DNA of 64,000 bases from Mycolicibacterium sp. YH-1 (GTDB lineage Bacteria > Actinomycetota > Actinomycetes > Mycobacteriales > Mycobacteriaceae). The notes beneath the pieces were generated by a model that was not told the origin of the DNA, searched no databases, and saw nothing but the letters and a program-made list of their open reading frames with translations. The stretch lies in assembly GCF_022557175.1 (NCBI RefSeq), contig NZ_CP092915.1, positions 5,022,001-5,086,000 on the forward strand. Reading direction: 5' to 3'. Position numbers and translations under genes: made by a program. Below are positions 8,033 to 17,794 of the stretch, in pieces (position 1 is the stretch's first letter; every line of letters begins with the position of its first letter).

Positions 8033-8959
8033 TCAGTCCAGCGCCGCCCAGGACTCGATGATCTCCCGGGCTATCGAGATCGACCCCGGCAGTAGCAGCC
8101 GTGATGGCGAGTCGCTGCTCCAGTCGCCGTCAGCTAGTGCGGCGCGGACCTCCGCGCGGGTGAACCAGCCGGCCTCGGCGATCTCGCCGTCGTTGAATGA
8201 GAACTCCTGCTCCGGATCGCCGATCGCATGGAATCCGACCATCAGGGACCGCGGGAAGGGCCAGGGCTGGCTGCCCAGGTAGCGCACGTCGCGCACGGAA
8301 AGCCCGACCTCCTCGGCGATTTCGCGCACCACGCAGGACTCGAAGGACTCCCCCGCCTCGACGAAGCCAGCGAGCAACGAGAACAGCCGCTCGGGCCACA
8401 TCGTCTGGCGGGCCAGTACCGCCCGGTCGTGACCGTCGTGCACCAGGCAGATGACGGCGGGGTCGATCCGCGGGAACTCCTCGTGTCCGTTGACCGGGTT
8501 GACTCTCGACCAGCCGCTCTTGGCCGACTTGGTCGCCGACCCGTCGACGGCGCTGAACCGCGCCTGGTCATGCCAGTTCAGCAGCGCGGTCGCGGTCGAC
8601 ACCAGTTGGGCACTGACGTCATCGAATACGGTGCCCGCCCGGCGCAGGTCAAGTACCTCGGATTCGGCTTCGGGATCCTCGGGCGCCTCCAGTGCCGCCC
8701 GCACCCCCCAGACGTGCCTGCCGTCCTCGAGACGCCCCAGGAACACCGCGTGATCATCCGGTTTCGCGGCGTACTTCGCGGCCTGTCCCAGCACCACTCG
8801 GCCACCCGAGATGAGCACCTGGCTGCGGTGGTCGACCCGCAGCAACAACGCGTCGGACCATCCCGCCACCGCGGCGTCGACGTCGGTGCGCAACACGTCG
8901 GCGCGGTCGGCTCCGACCCGCGACAGTAGCGGGACGTTACGCAGTTCGAAGTCGGTCAT
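8033..8959 (-). CDS. nudC: NudC NAD(H) pyrophosphatase (Nudix hydrolase)
   Basis: A 308-residue Nudix enzyme that hydrolyses NADH to NMNH and AMP; in mycobacteria it also degrades isoniazid- and ethionamide-NAD adducts. The Nudix box runs about residues 198-220, with R-E-I-A-E-E-V-G-L, and is followed by the NudC-specific S-Q-P-W-P-F-P-R-S array. Pro232 in that array corresponds to the position reported as a Gln polymorphism (P237Q) that impairs the M. tuberculosis enzyme, so this copy has the active form. The zinc-ribbon Cys pairs of E. coli NudC are absent; the region 130-165 has no cysteines. It sits 24 bp behind the K+ channel gene, probably in one transcript. Confidence 0.92.
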   Translation of the reverse strand: MTDFELRNVPLLSRVGADRADVLRTDVDAAVAGWSDALLLRVDHRSQVLISGGRVVLGQAAKYAAKPDDHAVFLGRLEDGRHVWGVRAALEAPEDPEAESEVLDLRRAGTVFDDVSAQLVSTATALLNWHDQARFSAVDGSATKSAKSGWSRVNPVNGHEEFPRIDPAVICLVHDGHDRAVLARQTMWPERLFSLLAGFVEAGESFESCVVREIAEEVGLSVRDVRYLGSQPWPFPRSLMVGFHAIGDPEQEFSFNDGEIAEAGWFTRAEVRAALADGDWSSDSPSRLLLPGSISIAREIIESWAALD

Positions 8960-8983
8960 CGCTTTGTTCCCGTCATGGCCTGC

Positions 8984-10078
8984 TCAGTGGTCCGAGTCCG
9001 CGGTCTTGACCACCAGGAGCCGATCACCGAATTCGACGGCGTCGACCTTCGGATCGTCGACGTGGATCAGCTTGCCGTCGCGCACCACTCCCAACACGAT
9101 GTCGCGCATGTGCCGCGGCGACGCCCCAACGTCCTTGGCCTCGACGGGGCGCTCGCTGATCGCGAAGCCCGCCTCCGGCGTCAGCAGGTCCTCCATGACC
9201 TCGACAACGCTCGGAGTCTTCTTGGCGATACCCAACAGGCGGCCCGCGGTCTCGGAGGTGACCACGGTGGTGTCGGCGCCGGACTGCTGCAGCAGATGCT
9301 GGTTCTCCGCCTCGCGCACGGCGGCGATGATCTTGGCCTTCGGCGCCAGTTCACGCGCGGTCAGCGTGACCAGGACCGCCGTGTCGTCCCGGTTGGTGGC
9401 GACGATGATGGTCTCGGCGTGCTGTGCGCTGGCCAGCCGCAGCACCTCGCTGTCGGTGGCGGTGCCGCGCACGGTCACCAGACCGGCGCCCTTGGCGCGT
9501 TCCAGCGAGGCCGCGTCCTCGTCGACGACGACGATGTCCTTGGTCAGGGCCCCGTCGCTGATCATCGCGGCCACGGCCGTTCTTCCCTTGGTGCCGTAGC
9601 CGACGACGACGGTGTGATTGCGCACGGACTTCCTCCAACGCTGGATCTTGAGTGCCTGGCGCGACTGCGTGGTCAGCGTCTCGACGGTGGTACCGATGAG
9701 CACGATCAGGAACGCGACCCGCAACGGCGTGATCACCAGGACGTTGACCAGCCGCGCGGACGGGGTGACCGGGGTGATGTCGCCGTAGCCGGTGGTCGAG
9801 AGCGAGACCGTGGCGTAGTACAGGCAGTCCAGGAACGACAGCGGGTCGTTGGCGTCCGGGGCGCTCTCGATATCGCGGTAGCCGTGCCGGTCGAGGTACA
9901 CGATCAGCACCGCTGCGAACAGCGCGCCGAGCGCGTAGACGACACGCATGGCGATCCTGCGCGCCGGACTGACGAACGGCTCGGGGATGTTGAGGATCTC
10001 GACGAGGTCGGAGTCCGGCCGCGACGTCAGGTTCTGGTCGAGCCTCGCCAGTCGGCGACGCAACCTACCCTTGGCCAC
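8984..10078 (-). CDS. Two-TM potassium channel with RCK/TrkA-N domain
   Basis: A 364-residue ion channel. Two membrane segments (about 41-62 and 108-130) flank a pore loop with the K+ selectivity filter T-T-G-Y-G-D (residues about 95-100). A cytoplasmic TrkA-N Rossmann domain (V-V-V-G-Y-G-T-K-G, about residue 146 on) and a TrkA-C domain follow. The ligand is likely NAD(H) or another nucleotide. It lies upstream of nudC with a 24-bp gap, which hints at a link to NAD state, though that is only context. It corresponds to Rv3200c and is divergent from the DoxX-like gene. Confidence 0.9.
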   Translation of the reverse strand: MAKGRLRRRLARLDQNLTSRPDSDLVEILNIPEPFVSPARRIAMRVVYALGALFAAVLIVYLDRHGYRDIESAPDANDPLSFLDCLYYATVSLSTTGYGDITPVTPSARLVNVLVITPLRVAFLIVLIGTTVETLTTQSRQALKIQRWRKSVRNHTVVVGYGTKGRTAVAAMISDGALTKDIVVVDEDAASLERAKGAGLVTVRGTATDSEVLRLASAQHAETIIVATNRDDTAVLVTLTARELAPKAKIIAAVREAENQHLLQQSGADTTVVTSETAGRLLGIAKKTPSVVEVMEDLLTPEAGFAISERPVEAKDVGASPRHMRDIVLGVVRDGKLIHVDDPKVDAVEFGDRLLVVKTADSDH

Positions 10079-10123
10079 GAGGACCCACCATCGCGCTGTG
10101 GCTTAGCACAGCACAATGTAACC

Positions 10124-10525
10124 ATGACCTCACTCACACCATCGCTCGGCGACACCCCCAGCCAGCTTCCCGCCCAACGCATGGGCGCAATGCTCATCGG
10201 CATGGGGGCGCTGCACTTCGTCGCGCCGAAGCCGTTCGACACCATCGTTCCCGCCGAATTGCCCGGCGGGGCGCGGTTCTACACCCATGCATCGGGCGTC
10301 GCCGAGGTGGCGACCGGCGCCCTGCTGCTCGTACCGCGCACGCGTCGCATCGGTGCGGCCGCGGCCGTGGCGCTGTTTCTCGCCGTCTACCCGGCGAACA
10401 TCAACAGCATCCGGGTGTTCTGGAACAAGGGTTGGCCGGCCCGCATCGCGATGATCGCGCGGCTACCCCTGCAGTTCCCGATGATCACCCAGGCGCTCAA
10501 GGCCTACCGCAACGCACCTCGCTAG
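10124..10525 (+). CDS. DoxX-like small membrane protein
   Basis: A 133-residue protein with four hydrophobic stretches (about residues 19-36, 56-71, 74-91 and 109-122). The first contains G-A-M-L-I-G-M-G-A-L-H-F, and a conserved W-N-K-G-W-P-A-R lies before the last segment. This fits the DoxX / DUF4267-like quinone-related membrane family, whose members usually have no assigned reaction. The ATG at 10124 is chosen; an ATG 19 codons later is possible. It is divergent from the channel gene, 45 bp away, and convergent with adnB. Confidence 0.65.
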   Translation: MTSLTPSLGDTPSQLPAQRMGAMLIGMGALHFVAPKPFDTIVPAELPGGARFYTHASGVAEVATGALLLVPRTRRIGAAAAVALFLAVYPANINSIRVFWNKGWPARIAMIARLPLQFPMITQALKAYRNAPR

Positions 10526-10547
10526 ACGCCTGCGCTAGGGCAGGACG

Positions 10548-13500
10548 CTAGGGGACGACGAGCAGCGCGGCGAGTTCGTCGGCGTCGGGCAGCGCCTCCG
10601 GTTCCACCGTCCTGCCACTGCGCACGTAGTGGAACGCCGCGCGCACCGACTCTGGTGCCACGCCGTGCGTGGCGGCCCAGGCGAGTCGGTACACAGCGAG
10701 CTGAACGGCGTTGTGCCGTAGCTCCTCCTCGGATCCAGGCGGGTCACCCGTCTTCCAGTCCACCACGGTGAAGCCACCGTCCTCGTCGAGGAACACCGCG
10801 TCGATGCGGCCACGCACCACCGTCGCGCCGATCACCATGTCGAAGGGAACCTCGACGTCCGTCGGTGTGCGTGCGGCCCACGCCGACAGCGTGAACGCGG
10901 CCTGCAGTTCGGCCAGCTGCTCCGCCTCGGCGCGGCCCAGTTCGCCGTCCACCGCGCCGGGCAGATCCTCGAGGTCGAACAACCGCTCGGCGCGGAAGAA
11001 CCGCTGCACCCAGTCGTGGAACGCGGTGCCCAGCAAGGCATGTGGATCGGGCCGACTCGGTACCCGACGCTGCAGTCGGCGCAGGGCCCCGTCCTGATCA
11101 CGTCCGACGTCCACCAGCGCGCTGACGGAGAGTTGAGCGGGCAGCGCCGGCGGGGGCCGATGCGCCGCTCTCTCACGCTCGGCGAGCAGCGCGTCGACAT
11201 CGGCCGCCCACCCGTCGAGGTCCTCAACGTGCCCGGCCTCCTCGCGCGCGACGTCCGGGAGTTCGCCCGATATGGCGCGGTCGACCAGGTCCGCACCGAT
11301 CTCGAGCCCATCCGATCCGACGGGTCCGGCCGGCCACTGCCGTTCGACGACCTGGTCGCGCAACGGGTTCGGCTCGCCATCGGCGGGCTGCGGTTCCCAG
11401 TGCTCGATGACACCGCACGGGGTGCCGTCGCGGTCTGCGGCCTCGATGACGTCCTTGATCTCGAGCAGGAAGTCCGACGGGCCCCGCGGCTTGGACTCGG
11501 TGGCACCCCAGTGGTGACCCGACAGCAGCAGGGTGTCCTCGGCACGTGTCAGCGCCACGTAGAGCAGGCGACGCTCCTCGTCTGTGCGCCGCTGGTCGAG
11601 GGTGCGCTTGTGACTGGTGATGGTGTCCGACAACGCCTTCCGATCGTTGACGTCGGTGGTGTCCAAGACGGGCACACCGTGCTCGGACAGCGTCGCACGG
11701 TCCCCTCTGAGCAGTGGCGGAAGGTCACCGGCATCGCTCAGCCAGGTCCTCGCCAGGGCCGTCGAGGGGAACACCCGGGCACTCAGATGCGGCACGGCGA
11801 CGAACTGCCACTCCAGCCCCTTAGCGGCGTGCACCGTGAGAATCTGCACCCGGTCCCGAGCGACGACGATATCCGCGGGCGCCAGACCGTTCTCCACATC
11901 CATCGCGACATCGAGGTAGGCCAGCAGTGCGGCGACCGTCGTCGCGGACCGCGCCCCGAATCCGGCCACCACGTCCGCGAACGCGTCGAGGTGCTCAGCG
12001 CCGGTCCACCCTGCCGAGATGGGCTGCACGGCGCGAACTTCCGCGTCAACTCCCAGAATCCGGCGGACCTCGGCGATGAGATCGGGAAGCGGATGGTGCA
12101 GTTGCCCTCGCAGCACCGTCAGCTCGCGGCTGAGCGCGACGATGCGCCGGAACCCCTCGGCCGAGTAGCGCTCGGCGCGACCCGGGTCGCTGATGGCGTC
12201 TGCCAGGCTTGCCCGGTCCGCGTCGGGAGCGGCCTCCGCGACGATCTGCTCCACCGACCCGATCTGGGCGCCATGGTCGGCGCGGTCGAGTTCAACCGCG
12301 CGCCGCCACAGCGCAGCCAGGTCTGCGGCACCCAGTCGCCACCGCGGCCCGGTCAGCACCCGCACCGCGGCGGTGCCCGCGGTGGGATCGGCGGTCAGTC
12401 GCAGCATCGCCACCACGTCGGCCACCTCGGGCACGGCGAGCAGACCGGCCAGACCGACCACCTCGACGGGTACGCCCCGCGCGGTCAACGCATCGGCCAT
12501 GGGCACGGCATCGGCGTTGCGGCGCACCAGCACCGCCGCGGTGGGCGCGGCGTCGCCAGTCTCCCTGGCATCGTGGTAGACCCTCGCCAATTGGTCTGCC
12601 ACCCAATCGCGTTCGACGGACACATCAGCGTGCAGGGCGCACCGAATGGCACCCGTGGGTGCGTCGGGCCGCGGCAGCAGTTCACGCACCGACACCGAGC
12701 GCCGGCGAGCCTCGGCGGAGACCGCGTTGGCCAGGTGCAGCGCGCCGGGCGGATTGCGCCAACTGGTGCGCAGCTCCAGCGTGGGCGCGGGCGTGCCGTC
12801 GGAGCACGGGAAGTCGGTGGTGAACCGCGGCAGGTTCGTGGCCGAGGCGCCACGCCAGCCGTAGATGGACTGGATCGGATCGCCGACCGAGGTGAGCGCC
12901 AGCTGATCGTCGACACCGCCACCGAACAGCGCCGAGAGCGCCACGCGTTGAGCGTGTCCGGTGTCCTGGTACTCGTCGAGCAGCACGACCCGGTAGCGCG
13001 CCCGCAGTTCGGTCCCGACCTGGGGGAACCCCGCCGCGAGGCGCGCCGCGGCGGCCATCTGCATGCCGAAGTCCATGACGTTGTCGGCGCGCATCCGCGC
13101 GTGCAGCGCATCGATGAGCGGGATCAGATCGGTGCGCTCGGTCTGGGTGGCCAGCATCTTGAGCAGCGACTGGTTGGGGCCGGTGTCGCGCTGCCGCGGA
13201 CCCGGAGGCAGGGTGTGCACCAGCCGTTCCAGCTCCAGGTGGGTGTCGCGCAGCTGGGCGGTGTCGACGAGGTGTTCGGCCAGCTGCCCCGACAGTCGCA
13301 GCACCATCGCGGTGATGGCCGCGGGCGACTTCTCCGTCTCCAGCTCACCGGGATGCTCGCACACCACCCGAAACGCCAACTGCCACAGCTCAGTTTCGCT
13401 GATCAGGCGGGTACTCGGCTCGACCGGCAGCAGCAGTCCGTGCTCGCGTAGCAGCGTGCCGGCGAAGGCGTGATAGGTGCTCACGGTCGCGTGCTCGTCG

Positions 13501-13805
13501 GCGCCCGCCCCACCGGGAACCAGGCCCGCGCCCGCCAGCCGGGCCAGGCGAGTCCGCACCCGCCTCAGCAGCTGACTGGCGGCCTTTCGTGTGAAGGTCA
13601 GGCCGAGCACCTCACCCGGCGTGGCGTAGCCGTTGGCCACCAGCCAGACGACCCGCGCCGCCATGGTCTCGGTCTTGCCTGCGCCCGCACCGGCGATCAC
13701 GACGAGCGGCCCTGGCGGTGCGGCGATGACGGCCGCCTGCTCCTCGGTGGGCGCGAAGATGCCCAGCGCGTCGGCGAGTTCGAACGGGCTGAAGCGCGGC
13801 GTCAC
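10548..13805 (-). CDS. adnB: AdnB, helicase-nuclease subunit of the AdnAB recombination motor
   Basis: A 1085-residue UvrD-like helicase fused to a C-terminal RecB-family nuclease. It works with AdnA to resect double-strand breaks. Walker A G-A-G-A-G-K-T is near residue 37, D-E-Y-Q-D-T is Walker B, Y-V-A-L-T-R-A-E is motif VI, and the nuclease has G-R-I-D-A followed by V-V-D-W-K-T-G with its catalytic Asp and Lys near residues 1005-1025. The start is GTG 13805, which shares GTGA with the adnA stop; a longer open frame upstream lies inside adnA and is rejected. AdnB is the lead motor in the known complex. Confidence 0.95.
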   Translation of the reverse strand: MTPRFSPFELADALGIFAPTEEQAAVIAAPPGPLVVIAGAGAGKTETMAARVVWLVANGYATPGEVLGLTFTRKAASQLLRRVRTRLARLAGAGLVPGGAGADEHATVSTYHAFAGTLLREHGLLLPVEPSTRLISETELWQLAFRVVCEHPGELETEKSPAAITAMVLRLSGQLAEHLVDTAQLRDTHLELERLVHTLPPGPRQRDTGPNQSLLKMLATQTERTDLIPLIDALHARMRADNVMDFGMQMAAAARLAAGFPQVGTELRARYRVVLLDEYQDTGHAQRVALSALFGGGVDDQLALTSVGDPIQSIYGWRGASATNLPRFTTDFPCSDGTPAPTLELRTSWRNPPGALHLANAVSAEARRRSVSVRELLPRPDAPTGAIRCALHADVSVERDWVADQLARVYHDARETGDAAPTAAVLVRRNADAVPMADALTARGVPVEVVGLAGLLAVPEVADVVAMLRLTADPTAGTAAVRVLTGPRWRLGAADLAALWRRAVELDRADHGAQIGSVEQIVAEAAPDADRASLADAISDPGRAERYSAEGFRRIVALSRELTVLRGQLHHPLPDLIAEVRRILGVDAEVRAVQPISAGWTGAEHLDAFADVVAGFGARSATTVAALLAYLDVAMDVENGLAPADIVVARDRVQILTVHAAKGLEWQFVAVPHLSARVFPSTALARTWLSDAGDLPPLLRGDRATLSEHGVPVLDTTDVNDRKALSDTITSHKRTLDQRRTDEERRLLYVALTRAEDTLLLSGHHWGATESKPRGPSDFLLEIKDVIEAADRDGTPCGVIEHWEPQPADGEPNPLRDQVVERQWPAGPVGSDGLEIGADLVDRAISGELPDVAREEAGHVEDLDGWAADVDALLAERERAAHRPPPALPAQLSVSALVDVGRDQDGALRRLQRRVPSRPDPHALLGTAFHDWVQRFFRAERLFDLEDLPGAVDGELGRAEAEQLAELQAAFTLSAWAARTPTDVEVPFDMVIGATVVRGRIDAVFLDEDGGFTVVDWKTGDPPGSEEELRHNAVQLAVYRLAWAATHGVAPESVRAAFHYVRSGRTVEPEALPDADELAALLVVP

Positions 13806-16800
13806 TCCCGGCCCTCCACCGCGGCGCGGGCCGGACACATCGCCCGCGCCGGGCAGTGCGCACAGCCATCGTTCACGCGGGCGACGAAGTGCGGCCCCTT
13901 GGTCGCAGCGGCGGCATCCTGCACGGACTCCTGCCACTGTGCACGGCCGTCATCGGACATCGGATCCTGATCGCGCTCGGCGGGCCCCGACGCTCCGACC
14001 TTGCCGAGGTAGACCAGGCGTCCCCCGCCGGCCTGATCACCTTCCGGGAGCAAGCCTTCCGCGATGGCCAGCTGATAGGTCGCCAGCTGCGCGTGACGTT
14101 GCGCATCGTCCTTGCTGACCGGGGACTTGCCGGTCTTGACGTCGACGACGACGAGCCGGTCCTCGGCGTCGCGTTCCAGCCGATCGACGCGGCCACGGAC
14201 CCGCACCGCCGGCCCGGACCCGTCGGCATCGGCGATGACACCGTCCACGTCGACCTCGGTGCCAACCTCGGTGAGCTCACCGCGGGTGCGGGCGTGCCAC
14301 TGCGTGAATGCCGACAGCATCTCGCGGTGCCGCCCGAGTTCGTTGTCGGAGTACCACTGCGCCTCGAACGGCAGCGACGACCACAGGGTCTCCAACTCGG
14401 TGAGCATCTGGTCCTCGCTCCTGGTGGTATCGGAAACCAGGGCGTGCACGACCGACCCGAGCGCCGACCGCACGTCGCGCCCGTCCTGCCCACCGTGTCG
14501 TTCCAGCAGCCAGCGTAATGGGCAGTCGGTGAGGGTCTGCAGCGTCGACGGTGACAGCGTCACGACGTGGTCCTCGCCGTCCCACAGCGGGGCGTCGGTC
14601 GAAAGTGAGGTGGCGGCCTGCCACTGCGCGGGGCCCGCTCCCGGCAGGCCTGCCTCCGCGAGGCGAGCCAGTTGCGTTGCGGCACAGGCACGGGAGTGCG
14701 CGTCCACGGCGTCGGCCGGTGCGCACGTCACGGCACGTAGCCTGCCGATGAGCGCCGCGGGAGCCAGCACCCGGGGTGCGCGCACCGGTTCGGCGTCGAC
14801 GTCCGGGCGTTCGGTGGCCAGCGCGATGAGCTCGTCGCAGAACGACGACGGCAGCATCGCCTCATCGCCCTCGTCGCTGTCGACCGCGGTGACCAGGACG
14901 TGGCTACGGGCCCGTCCCAGGGCGGCCACCAGCAGTCGGCGTTCCTCGGCGAGCAGCGGCGCGGTGGCCGACACCCGGGTCGCGGGCCGCTCCTCGCCCG
15001 CATCGAGCACACCGTCGAGGATGTCGACGAGCCGTTGTGTACCAAGCACCCCGCCGCGTGGAACGGTGTTGGGCCACAGCCCCTCCTGCAGTCCGGCGAT
15101 GACCACGAACTCCCACTCGCGGCCCAGCGCCGAGTGCGCGCTCAGCATCGCGACCGTTTCACCCGAGCCGCCGTCGTCACGGACGGGGGCGGGCAGAGAC
15201 ATCGCTCGGACGTGATCGACGAGGCCGGTGACCGAGGCTCCCGTGGTGCGCGTGACGTACTGCTCGGCAACGTCGAACAGTGCCGTGACGACGTCAAGGT
15301 CGCGGCCAGCCTGCGCGCCCGCGGCCGTCCGGCGTTCGACCGCGGTGAGCCACCGGCGCTGCAGACCACAGTGATGCCAGGCCTGCCACAGCACCAACCG
15401 CGGATCCTGCCCCGCGCGGTCACTGCGCCTGGCCGCGGCCAGGACTGCGCGCACCCGCTGTACCGGACGGGCGAGTTGATCGGGCAGATCGGGAGCGTGC
15501 TGGTCGAGGGCGGCCACCAGCAGCTCGCCGAAGTCGCGGGGCGGCGTGTGGTTGTCGGCGCGGCGCAGCGTACGGCGCAGCTGTCGCAGCGACACCGGGT
15601 CGACGCGGCCGATCGGGCCCGTCAGCAGGGCCAGCGCCGCATCGCCGTCGAGCCCGCCCGCGACGGTGTCGAGCACCGTCAGGAGCGCGGCCACCGTCGG
15701 GTGCTCAGACAGCGGAACGGACGTGGTCACCTGTTCCACGGGTACCCCGGCAGCGGTCAGCGCCCGCGCCAGCGCTGCCCCCGCCCGCGGAACCGATCGC
15801 ACGATCACCGCCATCTGTGACCACGGCACGCCGTCGACCAGATGCGCGCGACGGAGAGCATCGGCCACGATGCCGGACTCGGCGTGTGCGGTCGCCGCGA
15901 TACGCACCGCGACCGAGCCGCTGCGGTCCTCGGCTGCGGTGAGTTGTCTGCCCTCGTCAACGCCGGGCAGGCGAGCGGCGATACCCGTCACCGCCCGGGC
16001 GATCGCGGGTGCGCAGCGATGCGACTCGGTGAGCACGATGGCGGGATCGGCACCGACGTCGAGCAGCGCGGGATCGGCGCCGCGGTAGCCGAACACCGAC
16101 TGGTTGGGATCGCCTGCGATGACGGTGAGTTCGGCGCCCGCAGCCAGGACGCGCACCAGCAGGGCTGCCTGCGGGTCGAGGTGCTGCGCGTCGTCGACGA
16201 GCAGCAGCCGGATCCTGCCCCGCTCGGTGGCGAGCAGCTCAGCGTCGGCCGCGAAGGCGTCCAAAGCCGCACCGACCAGTTCGGCCGCCCCGAGCGCCGG
16301 AACCGTGGCCTGCGGCGCCGCCATGCCGACGGCCGAGCGCAGGAGCATGATCTGCTCGTAGGTCTGGGCGAACTGACCCGCGGCCACCCACTCGGGCCGG
16401 CCGGCCCGCCTGCCCAGACGCTGCAGCGCAATGGGATCGACACCGCGCTCGGTGCACCGTGACAGCAGGTCGCGCAGTTCAGTGGCGAAACCCAGGGTGC
16501 CCAGCGCGGGGCGCAATGTCGCGGGCCAGTCGACGGAGGCCGACTCCCCGTCCTCGACATCGCCTGCCAACATCTCTCGGATCACGCCGTCCTGCTCGGC
16601 GCTGGTGATGAGCCGCGGCGGCGGATCGCCGTTGCGCTGCGCCGCCAGCCGAAGCACCGCGAACGCGTAGGAGTGCACGGTACGCACGAGCGGCTCACGC
16701 ACCGCCGTTCGACCGCCGCCGCCCAGCAGCGCGGCCGTCACCGCGGCGCGGGCGGTGGCGCCGAGCCTGGCCGAACCCGTCAGCAGCAGAACGCCTTCCG

Positions 16801-16948
16801 GTTCGGTGCCCGCACCGATGTGTGTCGCCGCCGTGCCGACCAGCAGCGAACTCTTACCGGTGCCGGGGCCGCCGAGGATCCGCACGGTGCCGCGCAGACC
16901 GGGATCGGCCAACGCGTCGGGCGTCAGGGCGGTGTGGGAGGCGTGCAC
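13802..16948 (-). CDS. adnA: AdnA, helicase-nuclease subunit of the AdnAB recombination motor
   Basis: A 1048-residue partner of AdnB. Walker A reads G-G-P-G-T-G-K-S near residues 26-33, with D-D-A-Q-H as the Walker B variant. The C-terminal nuclease has G-R-V-D-R and V-V-D-V-K-T-G. An upstream C in L-T-D-C-P-L-R-W and the final C-A-H-C-P-A-R-A-M-C-P make the four-cysteine iron-sulfur staple of AddB-like nucleases, which known AdnA structures also carry. The start is GTG 16948, with no clear Shine-Dalgarno. It is the first gene of the adnA-adnB pair, coupled by a 4-base overlap, and divergent from the lipV-like gene 62 bp away. Confidence 0.95.
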   Translation of the reverse strand: MHASHTALTPDALADPGLRGTVRILGGPGTGKSSLLVGTAATHIGAGTEPEGVLLLTGSARLGATARAAVTAALLGGGGRTAVREPLVRTVHSYAFAVLRLAAQRNGDPPPRLITSAEQDGVIREMLAGDVEDGESASVDWPATLRPALGTLGFATELRDLLSRCTERGVDPIALQRLGRRAGRPEWVAAGQFAQTYEQIMLLRSAVGMAAPQATVPALGAAELVGAALDAFAADAELLATERGRIRLLLVDDAQHLDPQAALLVRVLAAGAELTVIAGDPNQSVFGYRGADPALLDVGADPAIVLTESHRCAPAIARAVTGIAARLPGVDEGRQLTAAEDRSGSVAVRIAATAHAESGIVADALRRAHLVDGVPWSQMAVIVRSVPRAGAALARALTAAGVPVEQVTTSVPLSEHPTVAALLTVLDTVAGGLDGDAALALLTGPIGRVDPVSLRQLRRTLRRADNHTPPRDFGELLVAALDQHAPDLPDQLARPVQRVRAVLAAARRSDRAGQDPRLVLWQAWHHCGLQRRWLTAVERRTAAGAQAGRDLDVVTALFDVAEQYVTRTTGASVTGLVDHVRAMSLPAPVRDDGGSGETVAMLSAHSALGREWEFVVIAGLQEGLWPNTVPRGGVLGTQRLVDILDGVLDAGEERPATRVSATAPLLAEERRLLVAALGRARSHVLVTAVDSDEGDEAMLPSSFCDELIALATERPDVDAEPVRAPRVLAPAALIGRLRAVTCAPADAVDAHSRACAATQLARLAEAGLPGAGPAQWQAATSLSTDAPLWDGEDHVVTLSPSTLQTLTDCPLRWLLERHGGQDGRDVRSALGSVVHALVSDTTRSEDQMLTELETLWSSLPFEAQWYSDNELGRHREMLSAFTQWHARTRGELTEVGTEVDVDGVIADADGSGPAVRVRGRVDRLERDAEDRLVVVDVKTGKSPVSKDDAQRHAQLATYQLAIAEGLLPEGDQAGGGRLVYLGKVGASGPAERDQDPMSDDGRAQWQESVQDAAAATKGPHFVARVNDGCAHCPARAMCPARAAVEGRE

Positions 16949-17010
16949 GAGGAAATGACACCACGGGGGTCCGACAATCTCGCTTCGGTGCAGGCTGGCA
17001 GCATCGAGGG

Positions 17011-17793
17011 GTGACCACGCCCCTGCACGCCTACCACTTCGGACCCGCCGACGAGGTCCGGGTGCTTCTCATCCACGGCCTGACAGGCCACGGGCGGCGC
17101 TGGGAGAGCCTGGCCGACACGCACCTACCGGACGTCGGCGTACTGGCCCCCGACCTGCTGGGCCACGGTCGCTCGTCATGGGATGCGCCGTGGACGATCG
17201 ACGCCAACGTCGCCGGGCTGGCCGCCCTGCTCGAGACCCGGGCATCAGGTCCGGTGGTGGTGGTCGGGCACTCCTTCGGCGGGGCGATAGCGCTGAATCT
17301 CGCTGCCACACGACCCGATCTGGTCGGCGCCCTGGTGCTGCTGGACCCCGCCGTTGGCCTGGACGGCCGGTGGATGCGCGAGATCGCCGATGACATGTAC
17401 GCCTCCCCCGACTACACCGACCGCGATGAGGCGCGCGCCGAGAAGGTGGACGGCTCATGGGGTGAGGTCGCGCCGACAGAACTCGACCGCGAACTGGACG
17501 AGCACCTGATCGACCTTCCGAACGGACGCGTCGGCTGGCGCCTCAGCGTGCCCGCGATGCTGTCCTACTGGAGTGAGCTGACCCGACCGGCCATGCTGCC
17601 GCGGCACGGCACCCCGATGACACTCGTCCGGGCGAAGCGCACCGCACCGCCATATGCAGGAGACGAGTTGATCGCCACGCTGGACGGGGCTGTGGGCTCG
17701 GGTTTCACACTGCTGGAATGGGATTGCGACCACATGGTCCCGCTGGCACTGCCAGCCGAGACGGCGACGCTGATCCGCGAGCACCTGGGCTGA
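17011..17793 (+). CDS. lipV: Alpha/beta hydrolase, LipV-like
   Basis: A 260-residue alpha/beta hydrolase starting at GTG 17011. The nucleophile elbow is G-H-S-F-G-G with Ser88, the oxyanion loop has I-H-G-L-T-G-H-G, and the catalytic His is in C-D-H-M-V-P near the C terminus. No signal peptide is seen, so it is probably cytosolic. The gene occupies the place of Rv3203 (lipV) next to adnA. Substrate preference cannot be read from sequence; esterase or lipase activity is the family expectation. The alkyltransferase-like gene follows after 1 base, so the two are likely co-translated. Confidence 0.85.
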   Translation: MTTPLHAYHFGPADEVRVLLIHGLTGHGRRWESLADTHLPDVGVLAPDLLGHGRSSWDAPWTIDANVAGLAALLETRASGPVVVVGHSFGGAIALNLAATRPDLVGALVLLDPAVGLDGRWMREIADDMYASPDYTDRDEARAEKVDGSWGEVAPTELDRELDEHLIDLPNGRVGWRLSVPAMLSYWSELTRPAMLPRHGTPMTLVRAKRTAPPYAGDELIATLDGAVGSGFTLLEWDCDHMVPLALPAETATLIREHLG

Positions 17794-17794
17794 T

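Noticed and set aside
13806..13937. N-terminal extension of adnB to 13937
   Set aside because: The extra 44 residues lie in the adnA coding region and have no helicase similarity. The GTG at 13805 gives a GTGA overlap with adnA and fits the known protein start.
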